Shown piece after piece: positions 17,247 to 26,741 of a DNA stretch of 63,503 bases (the first letter of the stretch is position 1; each line of letters begins with the position of its first letter). Origin of the DNA: Clostridium thermobutyricum (GTDB lineage: Bacteria > Bacillota > Clostridia > Ch29); contig JAENYX010000008.1 in NCBI GenBank assembly GCA_016841565.1, positions 1-63,503 of the forward strand. The letters run 5' to 3'. The notes below the pieces were generated by a model. That model was given only the letters and a program-made list of their open reading frames with translations, was not told the origin of the DNA and did no database searches. The translations under genes were made by a program, and so were the position numbers.

Positions 17247-19085
17247 ATGAGCAAAGTAATAGGGATAGACCTGGGAACAACCAATTCATGTGTAGCTATA
17301 ATGGAGGGCGGAGAGCCGGTAGTAATTGCAAACGTTGAAGGTAGCAGAACCACTCCGTCGGTGGTGGCCTTTTCGAAGGACGGAGAAAGAATGGTTGGAC
17401 AGGTAGCAAAAAGACAGTCCATAACAAATCCTGATGGTACCGTCAGTTCAATAAAAAGGTTAATGGGAAGCGACCATAAGACCAAGATACACGGAAAGGA
17501 ATACACTCCCCAGGAGATTTCGGCCATGATTCTGCAAAAGCTTAAAGCCGATGCCGAAAGCTATCTTGGAGAGAAAGTCACCCAGGCGGTAATAACCGTT
17601 CCGGCATACTTTACCGATAGTCAGAGGCAGGCTACCAAAGATGCCGGCAGGATTGCGGGGCTGGAAGTATTAAGGATAATAAATGAGCCCACTGCAGCAT
17701 CCCTTGCCTATGGATTGGAAAAAGGCGAAAACCAAAAGATACTGGTTTTTGACCTGGGCGGCGGGACCTTCGATGTATCTATACTGGAGCTTGGAGAAGG
17801 TGTCTTTGAAGTATTGGCCACCAACGGGAACAACAAATTGGGCGGAGACGATTTCGACCAGAGGGTTATTGATTATCTGGCGGCCGAGTTCAAAAAAGAA
17901 AACGGGATAGACATTAAAAAAGACAGGATAGCGCTCCAGCGGCTGAAAGACGAAGCAGAAAAGGCCAAGAAGGAACTATCCAGTGTCATGTCCACCAACA
18001 TAAACCTTCCATTTATTACTGCCGATGCTTCGGGGCCTAAGCACCTGGACATAACTCTAACCAGGTCAAAGTTCGACGAACTGACATCGGACCTGGTGGA
18101 GGCTACGCTGGAACCCATAAGGCTGGCTCTGAAGGATGCAGGTCTTAGTGCCGGGCAGGTAGATAAGATTATACTGGTTGGCGGTTCTACAAGAACACCG
18201 GCGGTGCAGGAGGCTGTGAAGAAGATAACGGGAAAGGAACCCTATAAAGGAATTAACCCCGACGAGTGCGTGGCTATAGGTGCAGCCATCCAGGCCGGAG
18301 TTTTGACGGGGGAAGTAAAGGATATTGTGCTTCTGGATGTAACGCCGCTGTCCCTCGGCATAGAGACCCTGGGTGCTGTGTTTACAAAGCTGATAGACAG
18401 AAACACAACCATTCCCACTAAAAAGAGCCAGATTTTTTCCACTGCGGCCGACGGACAAACCAGCGTTGACATACACGTACTTCAGGGGGAAAGGTCTATG
18501 GCGGCTCAGAATACCACCCTTGGGAGATTTCAGTTGACTGGTATTCCTCCGGCTCCAAGAGGAGTACCCCAGATTGAGGTTACATTTGATATAGACGCAA
18601 ACGGAATAGTCAACGTATCGGCCAAAGACCTTGGTACAGGCAAGGAGCAGAAGATTACAATAACCGCTTCCACCAATCTTGACGAAGAAGAAATAGAAAA
18701 GAAGGTCAAGGAAGCCGAAAAATACGCAGAAGAAGACAAAAAACTCAAGGAAAAGGTAGAAGTTAGGAATAACGCCGATTCTCTTATTTATCAGACCGAA
18801 AAGACATTAAAGGATATGGAAGACAAGGTGGATGCTGCCGATAAGGAGAAGATAGATACCGAACTGAAGAAGGTAAAGGATGCTCTTGAGAAGGATGATA
18901 CCGATGAGATTAAAAGCGCAACGGAAGGCTTGACCAAGGTTTTCTATGAAGTGTCGGCAAAGCTGTACCAGCAGACCGGAAGCCCCGGAGGTCCGGAGGG
19001 TCAGGCCCAGGGACAGCAGGACGGTCAGGATGATAATGTAGTGGATGCCGATTATAAAGTGGTTGACGATGAGGAAAAGAAATAG
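17247..19085 (+). CDS. dnaK: Molecular chaperone DnaK (Hsp70)
   Basis: A 612-residue Hsp70 chaperone. The ATPase domain opens with [16 protein letters not shown] and contains [13 protein letters not shown] and [10 protein letters not shown]. The peptide-binding domain follows ([20 protein letters not shown]) and the C-terminal lid ends in a Gly/Gln-rich linker and an acidic tail ([13 protein letters not shown]). It folds nascent and stress-damaged proteins with GrpE and DnaJ, both encoded alongside. ATG 17247 follows TTAGGAGGAGAG. Full length. Confidence 0.98.
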   Translation: MSKVIGIDLGTTNSCVAIMEGGEPVVIANVEGSRTTPSVVAFSKDGERMVGQVAKRQSITNPDGTVSSIKRLMGSDHKTKIHGKEYTPQEISAMILQKLKADAESYLGEKVTQAVITVPAYFTDSQRQATKDAGRIAGLEVLRIINEPTAASLAYGLEKGENQKILVFDLGGGTFDVSILELGEGVFEVLATNGNNKLGGDDFDQRVIDYLAAEFKKENGIDIKKDRIALQRLKDEAEKAKKELSSVMSTNINLPFITADASGPKHLDITLTRSKFDELTSDLVEATLEPIRLALKDAGLSAGQVDKIILVGGSTRTPAVQEAVKKITGKEPYKGINPDECVAIGAAIQAGVLTGEVKDIVLLDVTPLSLGIETLGAVFTKLIDRNTTIPTKKSQIFSTAADGQTSVDIHVLQGERSMAAQNTTLGRFQLTGIPPAPRGVPQIEVTFDIDANGIVNVSAKDLGTGKEQKITITASTNLDEEEIEKKVKEAEKYAEEDKKLKEKVEVRNNADSLIYQTEKTLKDMEDKVDAADKEKIDTELKKVKDALEKDDTDEIKSATEGLTKVFYEVSAKLYQQTGSPGGPEGQAQGQQDGQDDNVVDADYKVVDDEEKK

Positions 19086-19094
19086 AGTTAGCCT

Positions 19095-19124
19095 ACCGGC
19101 CTGTACCAGCTGCGGGCCGGTTTT
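19095..19124 (+). terminator. Hairpin between dnaK and dnaJ
   Basis: ACCGGCC (19095-19101) pairs with GGCCGGT (19115-19121), followed by TTTT. It probably lowers readthrough into dnaJ or stabilises the dnaK message. Confidence 0.55.
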
Positions 19125-19169
19125 ACTGCAGTAGGAGGTTGCTATCAAATTATTTGAGGTGAGGTACCT

Positions 19170-20306
19170 ATGAGCAAAAGGGACTACTATGAAGTTCTGG
19201 GTGTAGATAGAAACGCAGCAGAGGAAGATATAAAAAGAGCTTATAGAGGACTGGCAAAAAAATTTCATCCCGATATAAACCCCGGAGACAAGCAGGCCGA
19301 GCAGAAATTCAAGGAGATAAACGAAGCCTATGAAGTGCTTAGCGATTCAACCCGGCGTAAGCAGTATGATACTTTCGGGCATGCGGCCTCCAATGGGCAG
19401 GGTGGCTATGGAGGGTATGGAGATTTTGGTAACTTTGGCGACTTCGGTGGTTTCGGTGATATATTCGAGACCTTTTTCGGAGGAGGATTCTCGGGCAGCA
19501 GAGCGCGCACAAGACCCAGCAAAGGCAGCGACATAAGGGCCGACCTTGAGTTGGAATTCGAACAGGCTGCCTTTGGTATAACAAAGGATGTTACCGTAAG
19601 AAGACAGGAAAAATGCAGTACCTGTGACGGAACCGGAGCCAAGGCGGGAACCTCTGCAAAGAAATGTGACAAATGCGGCGGAACAGGACAGGTAAGATAC
19701 AGGCAAAACACGGCTCTTGGCCGGTTTGAAACTGTACGTACCTGCGATAAATGCCATGGACAGGGTACAATAATAGAAGAGCCCTGCAGCCAGTGCGGCG
19801 GGTCGGGAAAAGTACTTAAGACCCGTACCATCGCAATAAAGGTACCGGCAGGAGTAGACAATGGTTCGGTTATTTCCTTAAGGGGCGAAGGAGAGCCCGG
19901 GGAAAGAGGAGGGCCTTCGGGAGACCTCTATGTTTATATACGGGTCAAACCCCATAAAATATTTGCAAGGGAAAACGAGAACGTATATTGCGATATACCA
20001 ATAACCTTTGTTCAGGCAGCGCTGGGAGACGAAATCACAGTACCCACCCTTGACGGCAAGGTCAAACAGACAATACCCGAGGGCACCCAGAGCGGCACGG
20101 TTTTCCGACTGAGGGGCAAGGGTATACCCAGGCTGAACAACAGGGGCAGAGGCGACCAGTATGTCAAGGTATTGGTTGACGTACCCAGGAAGCTCAGCCA
20201 GGAACAAAAGGAACTGCTGAGAAAGTTTGATGAAATCAGCGGCGGCGGAGCCGGTCAGCCAAACAAGAGCATAATAGATAAGGTGAAGGATGCATTTGGA
20301 GTGTAG
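19170..20306 (+). CDS. dnaJ: Chaperone protein DnaJ (Hsp40)
   Basis: A 378-residue type I DnaJ. The J domain carries HPD ([10 protein letters not shown], about residues 32-34), then a Gly/Phe-rich segment, the four CxxCxGxG zinc repeats ([32 protein letters not shown], about 144-210) and the substrate-binding C-terminal domains. It delivers clients to DnaK and stimulates its ATPase. ATG 19170 follows GAGGTGAGGT. Confidence 0.98.
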   Translation: MSKRDYYEVLGVDRNAAEEDIKRAYRGLAKKFHPDINPGDKQAEQKFKEINEAYEVLSDSTRRKQYDTFGHAASNGQGGYGGYGDFGNFGDFGGFGDIFETFFGGGFSGSRARTRPSKGSDIRADLELEFEQAAFGITKDVTVRRQEKCSTCDGTGAKAGTSAKKCDKCGGTGQVRYRQNTALGRFETVRTCDKCHGQGTIIEEPCSQCGGSGKVLKTRTIAIKVPAGVDNGSVISLRGEGEPGERGGPSGDLYVYIRVKPHKIFARENENVYCDIPITFVQAALGDEITVPTLDGKVKQTIPEGTQSGTVFRLRGKGIPRLNNRGRGDQYVKVLVDVPRKLSQEQKELLRKFDEISGGGAGQPNKSIIDKVKDAFGV

Positions 20307-20321
20307 AATGGAGGTTACCCT

Positions 20322-21263
20322 ATGGACTGGATGGAGCTGGTAATAGAAACCACCACCCAAGGTACCGACCTGATAGCCAATATATTGTACGATGCCGGAG
20401 CAACCGGTGTGGTAATAGAGGACCCCGAGGATGCCCGGGTGCTGATGCAGCAGAAGGACAGCTGGGACTATATACAGCCCGGGCTTCTCAACACTGAGGG
20501 AGATGCCGTATTGGTTAAGGGATATCTGCCGGTTGACGGCTCTCTTAACGGTCGGCTGGAAATGGTAAGAGAAAACTTAAGGGCATTGCCGGGAGGGCAT
20601 GCCCATTTTGGTTCCCTTGGCCTGACTACCGGTCAAGTCAGGGATGAGGAATGGGCGGAAAACTGGAAAAAATTCTATAAACCCATGAGAATAGGGCAGA
20701 ATATAATTATTAAGCCCACATGGGAAGACTATGAGCCCGGGAAAGGGGACATTGTTGTTGTTCTCGACCCGGGGATGGCCTTTGGCACCGGTACTCATGA
20801 GAGTACCGCCCTGTGCATCGAGCTGCTGGAAAAGTACACCGGTAAAGGCTTCCGCGTTATCGACATAGGCTGCGGCAGCGGCATTCTGGCCATAACGTCT
20901 GCGAAACTGGGAGCCGGGTCGGTGGAGGCCTATGATCTGCAGCCAATGGCGGTGGATATTACAATGGAAAATGCAAAGCTAAACGGTATGGATAAAACAG
21001 TAAGGGCAGACCGGGCCGACCTGTTGGACAAGGTGGAAGGTAAGGCTGATTTGATAGTATCCAATATAGTGGCAGATGTCATAATAAGAATGTGTCGGCC
21101 GGTAGCACAACATCTAAAGCCCGGAGGCCTGTTTATAGCTTCGGGGATAATCCGGGACAGAGCGGAAGAGGTTAATTATGCTCTTAAGCATAACGGCATG
21201 GAGATTGTAGAATTTTTGGAGCGCAATGAGTGGAGGGCACTGGCCGCAAGGATGAAGGGGTAA
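20322..21263 (+). CDS. prmA: Ribosomal protein L11 methyltransferase
   Basis: A 313-residue SAM-dependent PrmA that trimethylates ribosomal protein L11. The N-terminal substrate-binding domain is followed by the Rossmann methyltransferase domain: DPGMAFGTGTHEST (about 147-160), motif I VIDIGCGSGILAI and motif IV LIVSNIVADVI. ATG 20322 follows TGGAGGTTACC. Its place between dnaJ and rsmE is conserved in Firmicutes. Confidence 0.95.
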   Translation: MDWMELVIETTTQGTDLIANILYDAGATGVVIEDPEDARVLMQQKDSWDYIQPGLLNTEGDAVLVKGYLPVDGSLNGRLEMVRENLRALPGGHAHFGSLGLTTGQVRDEEWAENWKKFYKPMRIGQNIIIKPTWEDYEPGKGDIVVVLDPGMAFGTGTHESTALCIELLEKYTGKGFRVIDIGCGSGILAITSAKLGAGSVEAYDLQPMAVDITMENAKLNGMDKTVRADRADLLDKVEGKADLIVSNIVADVIIRMCRPVAQHLKPGGLFIASGIIRDRAEEVNYALKHNGMEIVEFLERNEWRALAARMKG

Positions 21264-21268
21264 TTGTT

Positions 21269-22018
21269 ATGAACAGGTTTTATGTAGATAAGAATCAAAT
21301 ACACGGGGAATGGGTCAGGATTGTCGGTGAGGACGTAAAGCATATCACAAGGGTTTTGAGGCTTCAGGAAGGCCATGGTGTGGTTATATGCGACGGTGAC
21401 AACACCGATTACCAGGGTATAATCGAAAAAGTGAATAAGGATGAAGTTAAGGTCAGGCTGGGGAGATCCACCCAAACGGGTACCGAGCCGGATTTGGATA
21501 TAATACTTTATCAGGCTGTTGCCAAAGGAACCAAAATGGAGCTTATTATACAGAAGGGGACAGAATTGGGGGTGGCCAGGTTTGTGCCGGTGATAACTTT
21601 CCGAACCGTTGTGAAGCTGGAAGGAGAAACCGACGCCCGTAAAAAGCAGGAACGGTGGCAGCGGATAGCAATGGAGGCTGCGAAACAGAGCAGGCGCGGC
21701 AAGATACCCGTTGTTGAGCCGCCCATAAAGTTTACCCATGCCTTGGAGGACATGGGTAAATGCAGTCTTGCCATTATGCCCTATGAAGGGGAAAAAAGCC
21801 GTTCCATAGATTCCATACCCGGAAAAAGAGGAGACTATGGGAAGATAGGTATAATGATAGGCCCCGAAGGCGGATTCGAACAGCAGGAAGCAGAAGATGC
21901 CCGGCAAAGGGGAATACACATTCTCAGGATGGGCCCCAGAATATTAAGAACCGAAACCGCCGGTATGGCAGCAACTGCAATACTAATGTACAGGTTCGGG
22001 GATTTAGGAGGCCAGTAA
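21269..22018 (+). CDS. rsmE: 16S rRNA m3U1498 methyltransferase RsmE
   Basis: A 249-residue SPOUT-class enzyme. An N-terminal PUA-like domain (HGEWVRIVGEDVKHITRVLRL) is followed by the knotted SAM-binding C-terminus with IGPEGGFEQQE and the final LRMGPRILRTETA motif. It methylates U1498 of 16S rRNA. ATG 21269 is preferred to an upstream in-frame ATG at 21230, which lies inside prmA. Its stop overlaps the mtaB start by one base (TAATG). Confidence 0.95.
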   Translation: MNRFYVDKNQIHGEWVRIVGEDVKHITRVLRLQEGHGVVICDGDNTDYQGIIEKVNKDEVKVRLGRSTQTGTEPDLDIILYQAVAKGTKMELIIQKGTELGVARFVPVITFRTVVKLEGETDARKKQERWQRIAMEAAKQSRRGKIPVVEPPIKFTHALEDMGKCSLAIMPYEGEKSRSIDSIPGKRGDYGKIGIMIGPEGGFEQQEAEDARQRGIHILRMGPRILRTETAGMAATAILMYRFGDLGGQ

Positions 22019-23322
22019 TGAAATCGGTAGCATTTTATACGCTGGGATGCAAAGTCAATCAGTATGAATCCGAAGCGCTGGAAGAGCTTTTTATACAGGA
22101 AGGATACCAGGTGGTGGATTTCAGCAGCCCGGCCGATGTATATGTAATAAATACCTGTACCGTGACCCATCACGGGGACAGCAAATCAAGACAGATAATA
22201 AGAAGAGCAAAAAAAATAAACCCCCGGGCAGTTGTTGCTGTAATAGGCTGCTACGTCCAGGTATCTCCCGATGAAGTGATGGCCATCCGGGGGGTTGATA
22301 TTGTAATTGGTACCACCGACAAATCGAAGATTGTGGAACTGGTGGAAAAGGCCCGAAAGGGTACGCAGCCATTGAAGGCTGTACGGGAGATGGACGAGAA
22401 TGAAAAATTTGAAGAGCTGGCATTGGAGCGGATACACAAGGGCAGGACCAGGGCTTTTGTAAAGATACAGGAGGGGTGCAGCCAGTTTTGCACCTATTGT
22501 ATTATCCCATACGCCCGCGGACCCATAAGAAGCAGGCCCCCCGGGAAGGTTATTGAGCAGGCTGTTAAGCTTGCTGCGCTCGGATACCGGGAGGTGGTGC
22601 TGACAGGTATTCATGTGACTTCCTATGGTAAGGACCTGGAAACCGGGACAGGATTGCTGGAGCTCATCAGGCAGGTACATGAGATCCGGGGGCTGGACAG
22701 GATACGGCTCAGTTCAATCGAGCCGACTTATTTTACCGATGATATTATAAATGAAATATCACAGATGCATAAGGTTTGCAGGCATTTCCATCTGTCTCTT
22801 CAAAGCGGCTGTGACGAGACTCTAAAGAGAATGGGCAGAAGGTATACTGCGGCTGAGTACAGACATGTGGTTGAAAAGCTCAGAAAACAAATACCCGGAG
22901 TGGCGGTAACCACCGATGTAATGGTGGGTTTTCCGGGTGAAACTGCTGAAGAATTTGAACAGACCTACAAATTTTTACAGCAGCTGGAGCTTAGCAATAT
23001 GCATATTTTTAAATTTTCTCCCAGGAGGGGAACTCCGGCGGCAAAATTCGACCGGCAGATCAGCGCAAATATAAAGGACGACAGGAGCAGCACACTGATA
23101 GGGCTGGCCGCAAGGTGCCGCAAGAGATTTCATGACAGGTTTGTGGGAAGCAGTCTCGGGGTGCTGTATGAACAGGAAAGCAGAGATGTTAAAGGCTGCT
23201 ACGAAGGGCTGACCGATAACTACATCAGAGTACTGGTTGACACCCGGGAAGAATTAAACAACCAAATAATCAGTACCAGGCTTACCGCCAGCCGGGAAGA
23301 CTATATGATGGGAGAATTTTAA
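22018..23322 (+). CDS. mtaB: tRNA t6A37 methylthiotransferase MtaB
   Basis: A 434-residue methylthiotransferase (MtaB/YqeV) that converts t6A37 to ms2t6A37 in tRNA reading ANN codons. The UPF0004 domain carries three cysteines (TLGCKVNQYES, NTCTVTHHGD, VIGCYVQ), followed by the radical-SAM motif CSQFCTYCIIPYARG and a C-terminal TRAM-like domain. Full length. It is the last gene of the heat-shock/RNA-modification run before a hairpin-free gap and the HIT gene. Confidence 0.95.
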   Translation: MKSVAFYTLGCKVNQYESEALEELFIQEGYQVVDFSSPADVYVINTCTVTHHGDSKSRQIIRRAKKINPRAVVAVIGCYVQVSPDEVMAIRGVDIVIGTTDKSKIVELVEKARKGTQPLKAVREMDENEKFEELALERIHKGRTRAFVKIQEGCSQFCTYCIIPYARGPIRSRPPGKVIEQAVKLAALGYREVVLTGIHVTSYGKDLETGTGLLELIRQVHEIRGLDRIRLSSIEPTYFTDDIINEISQMHKVCRHFHLSLQSGCDETLKRMGRRYTAAEYRHVVEKLRKQIPGVAVTTDVMVGFPGETAEEFEQTYKFLQQLELSNMHIFKFSPRRGTPAAKFDRQISANIKDDRSSTLIGLAARCRKRFHDRFVGSSLGVLYEQESRDVKGCYEGLTDNYIRVLVDTREELNNQIISTRLTASREDYMMGEF

Positions 23323-23407
23323 GAATATTTCCCATTAGGGAAGGAATTATAGACCTGTTGTTGAATAAAAATACTATACGTCATTCCTGTGCAAGGAGGT
23401 GAATGAT

Positions 23408-23752
23408 TTGACTGATTGTATATTCTGTAAAATAGTTTCCGGCGGGATACCGGCAAGCTTGGTATATCAGGATGACAGGGTAATAGCTATAGATGATATA
23501 GATCCCAAAGCTCCGGTACATATATTGATAATTCCCAGAGAGCATATCGCTTCGGCCAATGAGCTTGACGACAATAATAAGGACATAGTGTCCCACATCT
23601 TTATGGTGGCGGCTAAGCTGGCAAAGACCAAGGGAATAGCTCAAAGAGGGTATAGGGTTATTAACAATTGCGGAGTCGAAGGGGGGCAGTCGGTAGCACA
23701 TATTCACTTTCATCTGATGGGAGGACGAAGTATGACCTGGCCTCCGGGCTAA
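23408..23752 (+). CDS. HIT-family nucleotide hydrolase
   Basis: A 114-residue histidine-triad protein (Hint/PKCI subfamily). The catalytic HxHxH is in SVAHIHFHLMGGR near the C-terminus, and the N-terminus shows the CIFCKI(V) pattern and IDDIDPKAPVHILIIPREH. Such proteins hydrolyse nucleotide phosphoramidates. GTG 23399 lies within the ribosome-binding sequence AAGGAGGTGA (23393-23402), so TTG 23408 is chosen as the start. Standard length for the family. Confidence 0.9.
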   Translation: MTDCIFCKIVSGGIPASLVYQDDRVIAIDDIDPKAPVHILIIPREHIASANELDDNNKDIVSHIFMVAAKLAKTKGIAQRGYRVINNCGVEGGQSVAHIHFHLMGGRSMTWPPG

Positions 23753-23756
23753 AATA

Positions 23757-23786
23757 TTGACACTGTAAAAAATAATGATGTATAAT
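23757..23786 (+). promoter_or_regulatory. Promoter of rpsU-yqeY
   Basis: TTGACA (23757-23762) and TATAAT (23781-23786) with 18-base spacing: a near-ideal promoter in the HIT-rpsU gap. Confidence 0.85.
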
Positions 23787-23877
23787 AGGTTATATTGCTT
23801 GTACTATGCAACATCCGCAGCATTAGACTACCCAGAGATACTGTAGAATTGTCAGCAGCGGAGGGAGGGATATATGG

Positions 23878-24063
23878 ATGTCAGAGATTAAGGTGAGGGA
23901 TAATGAATCCCTTGAGAGCGCTCTTAAAAGGTTTAAAAGGGAATGTGCCAAGTCTGGAGTACTGGCTGAGGTAAGGAAAAGAGAGCACTATGAAAAACCA
24001 AGCGTAAAGAGAAAGAAAAAATCCGAAGCAGCCAGGAGAAGGAAAACGAAAAGCCGATATTAG
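23878..24063 (+). CDS. rpsU: 30S ribosomal protein S21
   Basis: A 61-residue very basic protein with the S21 pattern: an [18 protein letters not shown] opening and a lysine/arginine tail. It joins the small subunit late and helps initiation. ATG 23878 follows GGAGGGAGGGATATATGG. The gene is driven by the strong promoter at 23757-23786 and is followed by yqeY 17 bases later, the usual Firmicute pair. Confidence 0.97.
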   Translation: MSEIKVRDNESLESALKRFKRECAKSGVLAEVRKREHYEKPSVKRKKKSEAARRRKTKSRY

Positions 24064-24080
24064 GAAGGCAGGGGAGCAAA

Positions 24081-24524
24081 ATGACCCTAAAAGACAGGCT
24101 TTTATCAGATATGAGGACTGCAATGAAGGCAAAGGACTCCTTTCGCAAAAGTGTTTTGACCATGACAAGGGCGGCCATCCAGCAGATTGAGAAGGATAAG
24201 AGAACCGAGCTGGATGACCAGGGCGTTATTGAGATTATTGCAAAAGAGATAAAATCAAGACGTGAAGCCATAGAATTATTTAAACAGGGAGAAAGGCAGG
24301 ACCTCATTGATAAAAATCAAAGGGAGATAGAAATACTTGGTGAATATCTTCCCCCACAGCTTTCAGAGGCCGAAATAGGAGAAATAGTGAAAAATGCGAT
24401 AGAAAAAACAGGTGCAGTCGGCATGAAGGATATGGGGAAAGTGATGTCGGCCGTTATGCCCCAATTAAAAGGCAGAGCCGAAGGCGGTACCGTAAACAAA
24501 ATGGTAAAAGAGTTCTTACAATAA
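24081..24524 (+). CDS. yqeY: GatB/YqeY domain protein
   Basis: A 147-residue YqeY. It is homologous to the C-terminal tail domain of the GatB subunit of tRNA-dependent amidotransferase and is built of helices, with family motifs ARAKDSFRKSVLT-like start and LPPQLSEAEI, MKDMGKVMSAVMPQLKGRAEGG. Its biochemical role is not settled; interaction with tRNA is the usual suggestion. ATG 24081 follows GGCAGGGGAGC. It ends the rpsU transcript at a clear terminator. Confidence 0.93.
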   Translation: MTLKDRLLSDMRTAMKAKDSFRKSVLTMTRAAIQQIEKDKRTELDDQGVIEIIAKEIKSRREAIELFKQGERQDLIDKNQREIEILGEYLPPQLSEAEIGEIVKNAIEKTGAVGMKDMGKVMSAVMPQLKGRAEGGTVNKMVKEFLQ

Positions 24525-24531
24525 AAAGCCC

Positions 24532-24559
24532 AAGACCCGGAATTTATTTCGGGTCTTTT
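24532..24559 (+). terminator. Terminator after yqeY
   Basis: AAGACCCG (24532-24539) pairs with CGGGTCTT (24550-24557), followed by Ts. Confidence 0.85.
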
Positions 24560-24676
24560 AAATTGTATTAATCTGTATTATGGTATACAGATACTGCTGT
24601 GTATGACAGCCTCTTTACAAAAACAATGAAAAATGAACATATAAATAAGGGTTTGGCCATTCTGATGTATTGAGTT

Positions 24677-24706
24677 CTCCGGGCTAACCCGGAGGGCTTT
24701 TTTTTT
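24677..24706 (+). terminator. Second, orphan intrinsic terminator
   Basis: CTCCGGG (24677-24683), loop CTAA, CCCGGAG (24688-24694), then GGC and nine Ts. No gene lies between this and the yqeY terminator 120 bases upstream, so it may end a short RNA. Confidence 0.85.
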
Positions 24707-24819
24707 ATTTGATTAAACTATTGAACAGCAGCATATGACAAATATTGCACCTAATTGTCGAATAAAGTCTATGCTATAATAAAATCAGGTATAGCCTTTT
24801 AGGTATAGGGGGTGGGGGC

Positions 24820-26640
24820 ATGAGGAAGAATCTTATGGCTATGCTTGTGGTGACATTTCTTTTTTCAATGATTGCTTTGATTCCAAAGGGTTTTTCACAA
24901 TGGAACATAATGCTTGACTACCTGGTGGACAGCAGCGGGGAAAGCATTGAGATAAATCTCACCGCTCCGGTCTATATTACCTCGGTGCCATTGGAAGTGT
25001 ATGACGGTCAGAATAATCTCATGATGCGCAGAGAGATTGATCAGTACTTTACCAAGAGAGCTCAAAACACACGATTCAACAGATTCATACTAAATTTGCC
25101 CCTTCCTGAAACCATGCCGGTCAGGGTGGTGCTTTTTCCCCGGTCAACCATGGAAAGGCGCTATACCCTAATCAATCCTGAAATTAAAACCGATATAAAA
25201 AAAGGGAAAGCGCAGGCATACCTTCCAAAGGAGAGCAGCATAAATCTGTCGGTGGTAAATGGTGATACCACCGCCGAGTATTCATTGATTTCAGCACAAG
25301 AGGGGTGGCACAGCATTGACATAACCAGTCTTCCCGGTGAGCTTAAGAAGCCGGGGACGGGGCTGTATTTCGCCATAACATTCCCCGGGGGTTTAAGCAC
25401 TACAGTGACAAGGTATATACCGCAGGTGTTTGTGGATGCCGGGACAGGGTATACAAATATTAAGGGAAAGAGCATCAGCGGCCATCCTCCTGAGATCAGC
25501 ATATATGACAGCAGTAGGAGATTGAAGTCGGGTACCGGTCAATCGGTCAAGTTCAAAGAGGGGGAGTTTATATTTCAGGAAAGCTTTGAAGGCAGCAGAA
25601 AGGAAGTCAGGGACGGAGACAGGCTGGTATACAACGAGGACGGCTACAGCTTCGGGTTTGATATACCATACTTTTTTGCTACCTATAACATGAAGGATAA
25701 TACCATATCGGGTACAGTCTCAAGGAGCGGAAGAGTTGCCTTTAAATATGCGTCACAGTATCTTGAAGCGGTACCCGATGAGAAAGGGAGATTTAGCATA
25801 GCTCTGCAGGATCCCCCTGATATAACCAGGCTGATAAATATCAGAGGTGGGTATATATCCCCTTCGGGCAATGAATATTGGAAGATATTCGACTGGGGGC
25901 ACCTGTTCAAGGCATCTCCATTGTATAAGGGGTCGGAATTTGATATAAAGGTTATGTCCTATAACATTCACCACGGGATATCGGTGAACGGAAGGCTTGA
26001 CATAAACGCAATTGCGGAGGTTATAAGGGAGAGCGGTGCCCATATAATCGGACTGCAGGAAGTAGACAGCCGTTTTGTAAGGAGCTTTTTCAGGGACCAG
26101 GCAAGGGAGCTGGCAGAAAAGCTGGACATGTATTATTATTTTGGAGAGAATTTCAGTCTGCTTGGAGCCGGCTATGGGAATGCGGTATTGAGTAAGTTTC
26201 CTATTGTCAGTGCCAGCAACCTGCAGCTTGACAGCAAAGGCGAGCAGAGGGGAGTAGTATCTGCAAAGATTGATATATACGGAAAGGAAATAGACTTTCT
26301 TGTAACCCATCTCTCCCTTAACAGGTCCATACGGGATACTCAGCTGCAGCAGATAAAAAAGTATATCGAGCTGCTTGACCAGGAGGTTATATTGGCAGGA
26401 GATTTCAATTGTACTCCCGAGGCGGGGGAAATAATGTATATAGAACGAAAGCTTAGGGAAGCTGGCAAGGAGTTGGAGAAGGACGAATTGTATACCTTTG
26501 TGAAGAGGGACGGTACACCGGTGCGTATTGATTACATCTTTCTTTCTCCCGAGATAGCCATATCCGACCTGTATACCATAGACTCGAAAGTCTCTGATCA
26601 TCTTCCGGTTGTGGCCGATATAAGAATAAAGGACATTTAG
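24820..26640 (+). CDS. Secreted endonuclease/exonuclease/phosphatase (EEP) domain protein
   Basis: A 606-residue protein with an N-terminal signal or anchor segment (MLVVTFLFSMIALIP). About 370 residues of uncharacterised, beta-rich extracellular sequence follow, then a C-terminal EEP domain (about 375-606). EEP active-site motifs are visible: VMSYNIHHGI, IIGLQEVD with the metal-binding Glu, VTHLSL, LAGDFNCTP and the terminal SDHLPVVADI. The family includes nucleases, sphingomyelinases and phosphoinositide phosphatases, so the substrate is open; being exported, a lipid or extracellular nucleic acid is plausible. ATG 24820 is preceded by AGGGGGTGGGGGC. It stands alone between a terminator and nfeD. 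Confidence 0.8.
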   Translation: MRKNLMAMLVVTFLFSMIALIPKGFSQWNIMLDYLVDSSGESIEINLTAPVYITSVPLEVYDGQNNLMMRREIDQYFTKRAQNTRFNRFILNLPLPETMPVRVVLFPRSTMERRYTLINPEIKTDIKKGKAQAYLPKESSINLSVVNGDTTAEYSLISAQEGWHSIDITSLPGELKKPGTGLYFAITFPGGLSTTVTRYIPQVFVDAGTGYTNIKGKSISGHPPEISIYDSSRRLKSGTGQSVKFKEGEFIFQESFEGSRKEVRDGDRLVYNEDGYSFGFDIPYFFATYNMKDNTISGTVSRSGRVAFKYASQYLEAVPDEKGRFSIALQDPPDITRLINIRGGYISPSGNEYWKIFDWGHLFKASPLYKGSEFDIKVMSYNIHHGISVNGRLDINAIAEVIRESGAHIIGLQEVDSRFVRSFFRDQARELAEKLDMYYYFGENFSLLGAGYGNAVLSKFPIVSASNLQLDSKGEQRGVVSAKIDIYGKEIDFLVTHLSLNRSIRDTQLQQIKKYIELLDQEVILAGDFNCTPEAGEIMYIERKLREAGKELEKDELYTFVKRDGTPVRIDYIFLSPEIAISDLYTIDSKVSDHLPVVADIRIKDI

Positions 26641-26741
26641 ATGACAGATGACAGGCAGCTACCAACTAAAGTACTGTTTCAGAGATATTGTAAATTACAG
26701 CCGAATAAAATATAATGGTAGTGCAGGAGGGAGGAAAATTA

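Noticed and set aside
25753..26601. 282-codon minus-strand ORF opposite the EEP gene
   Set aside because: Antisense shadow of the EEP domain; no domain or start signal.
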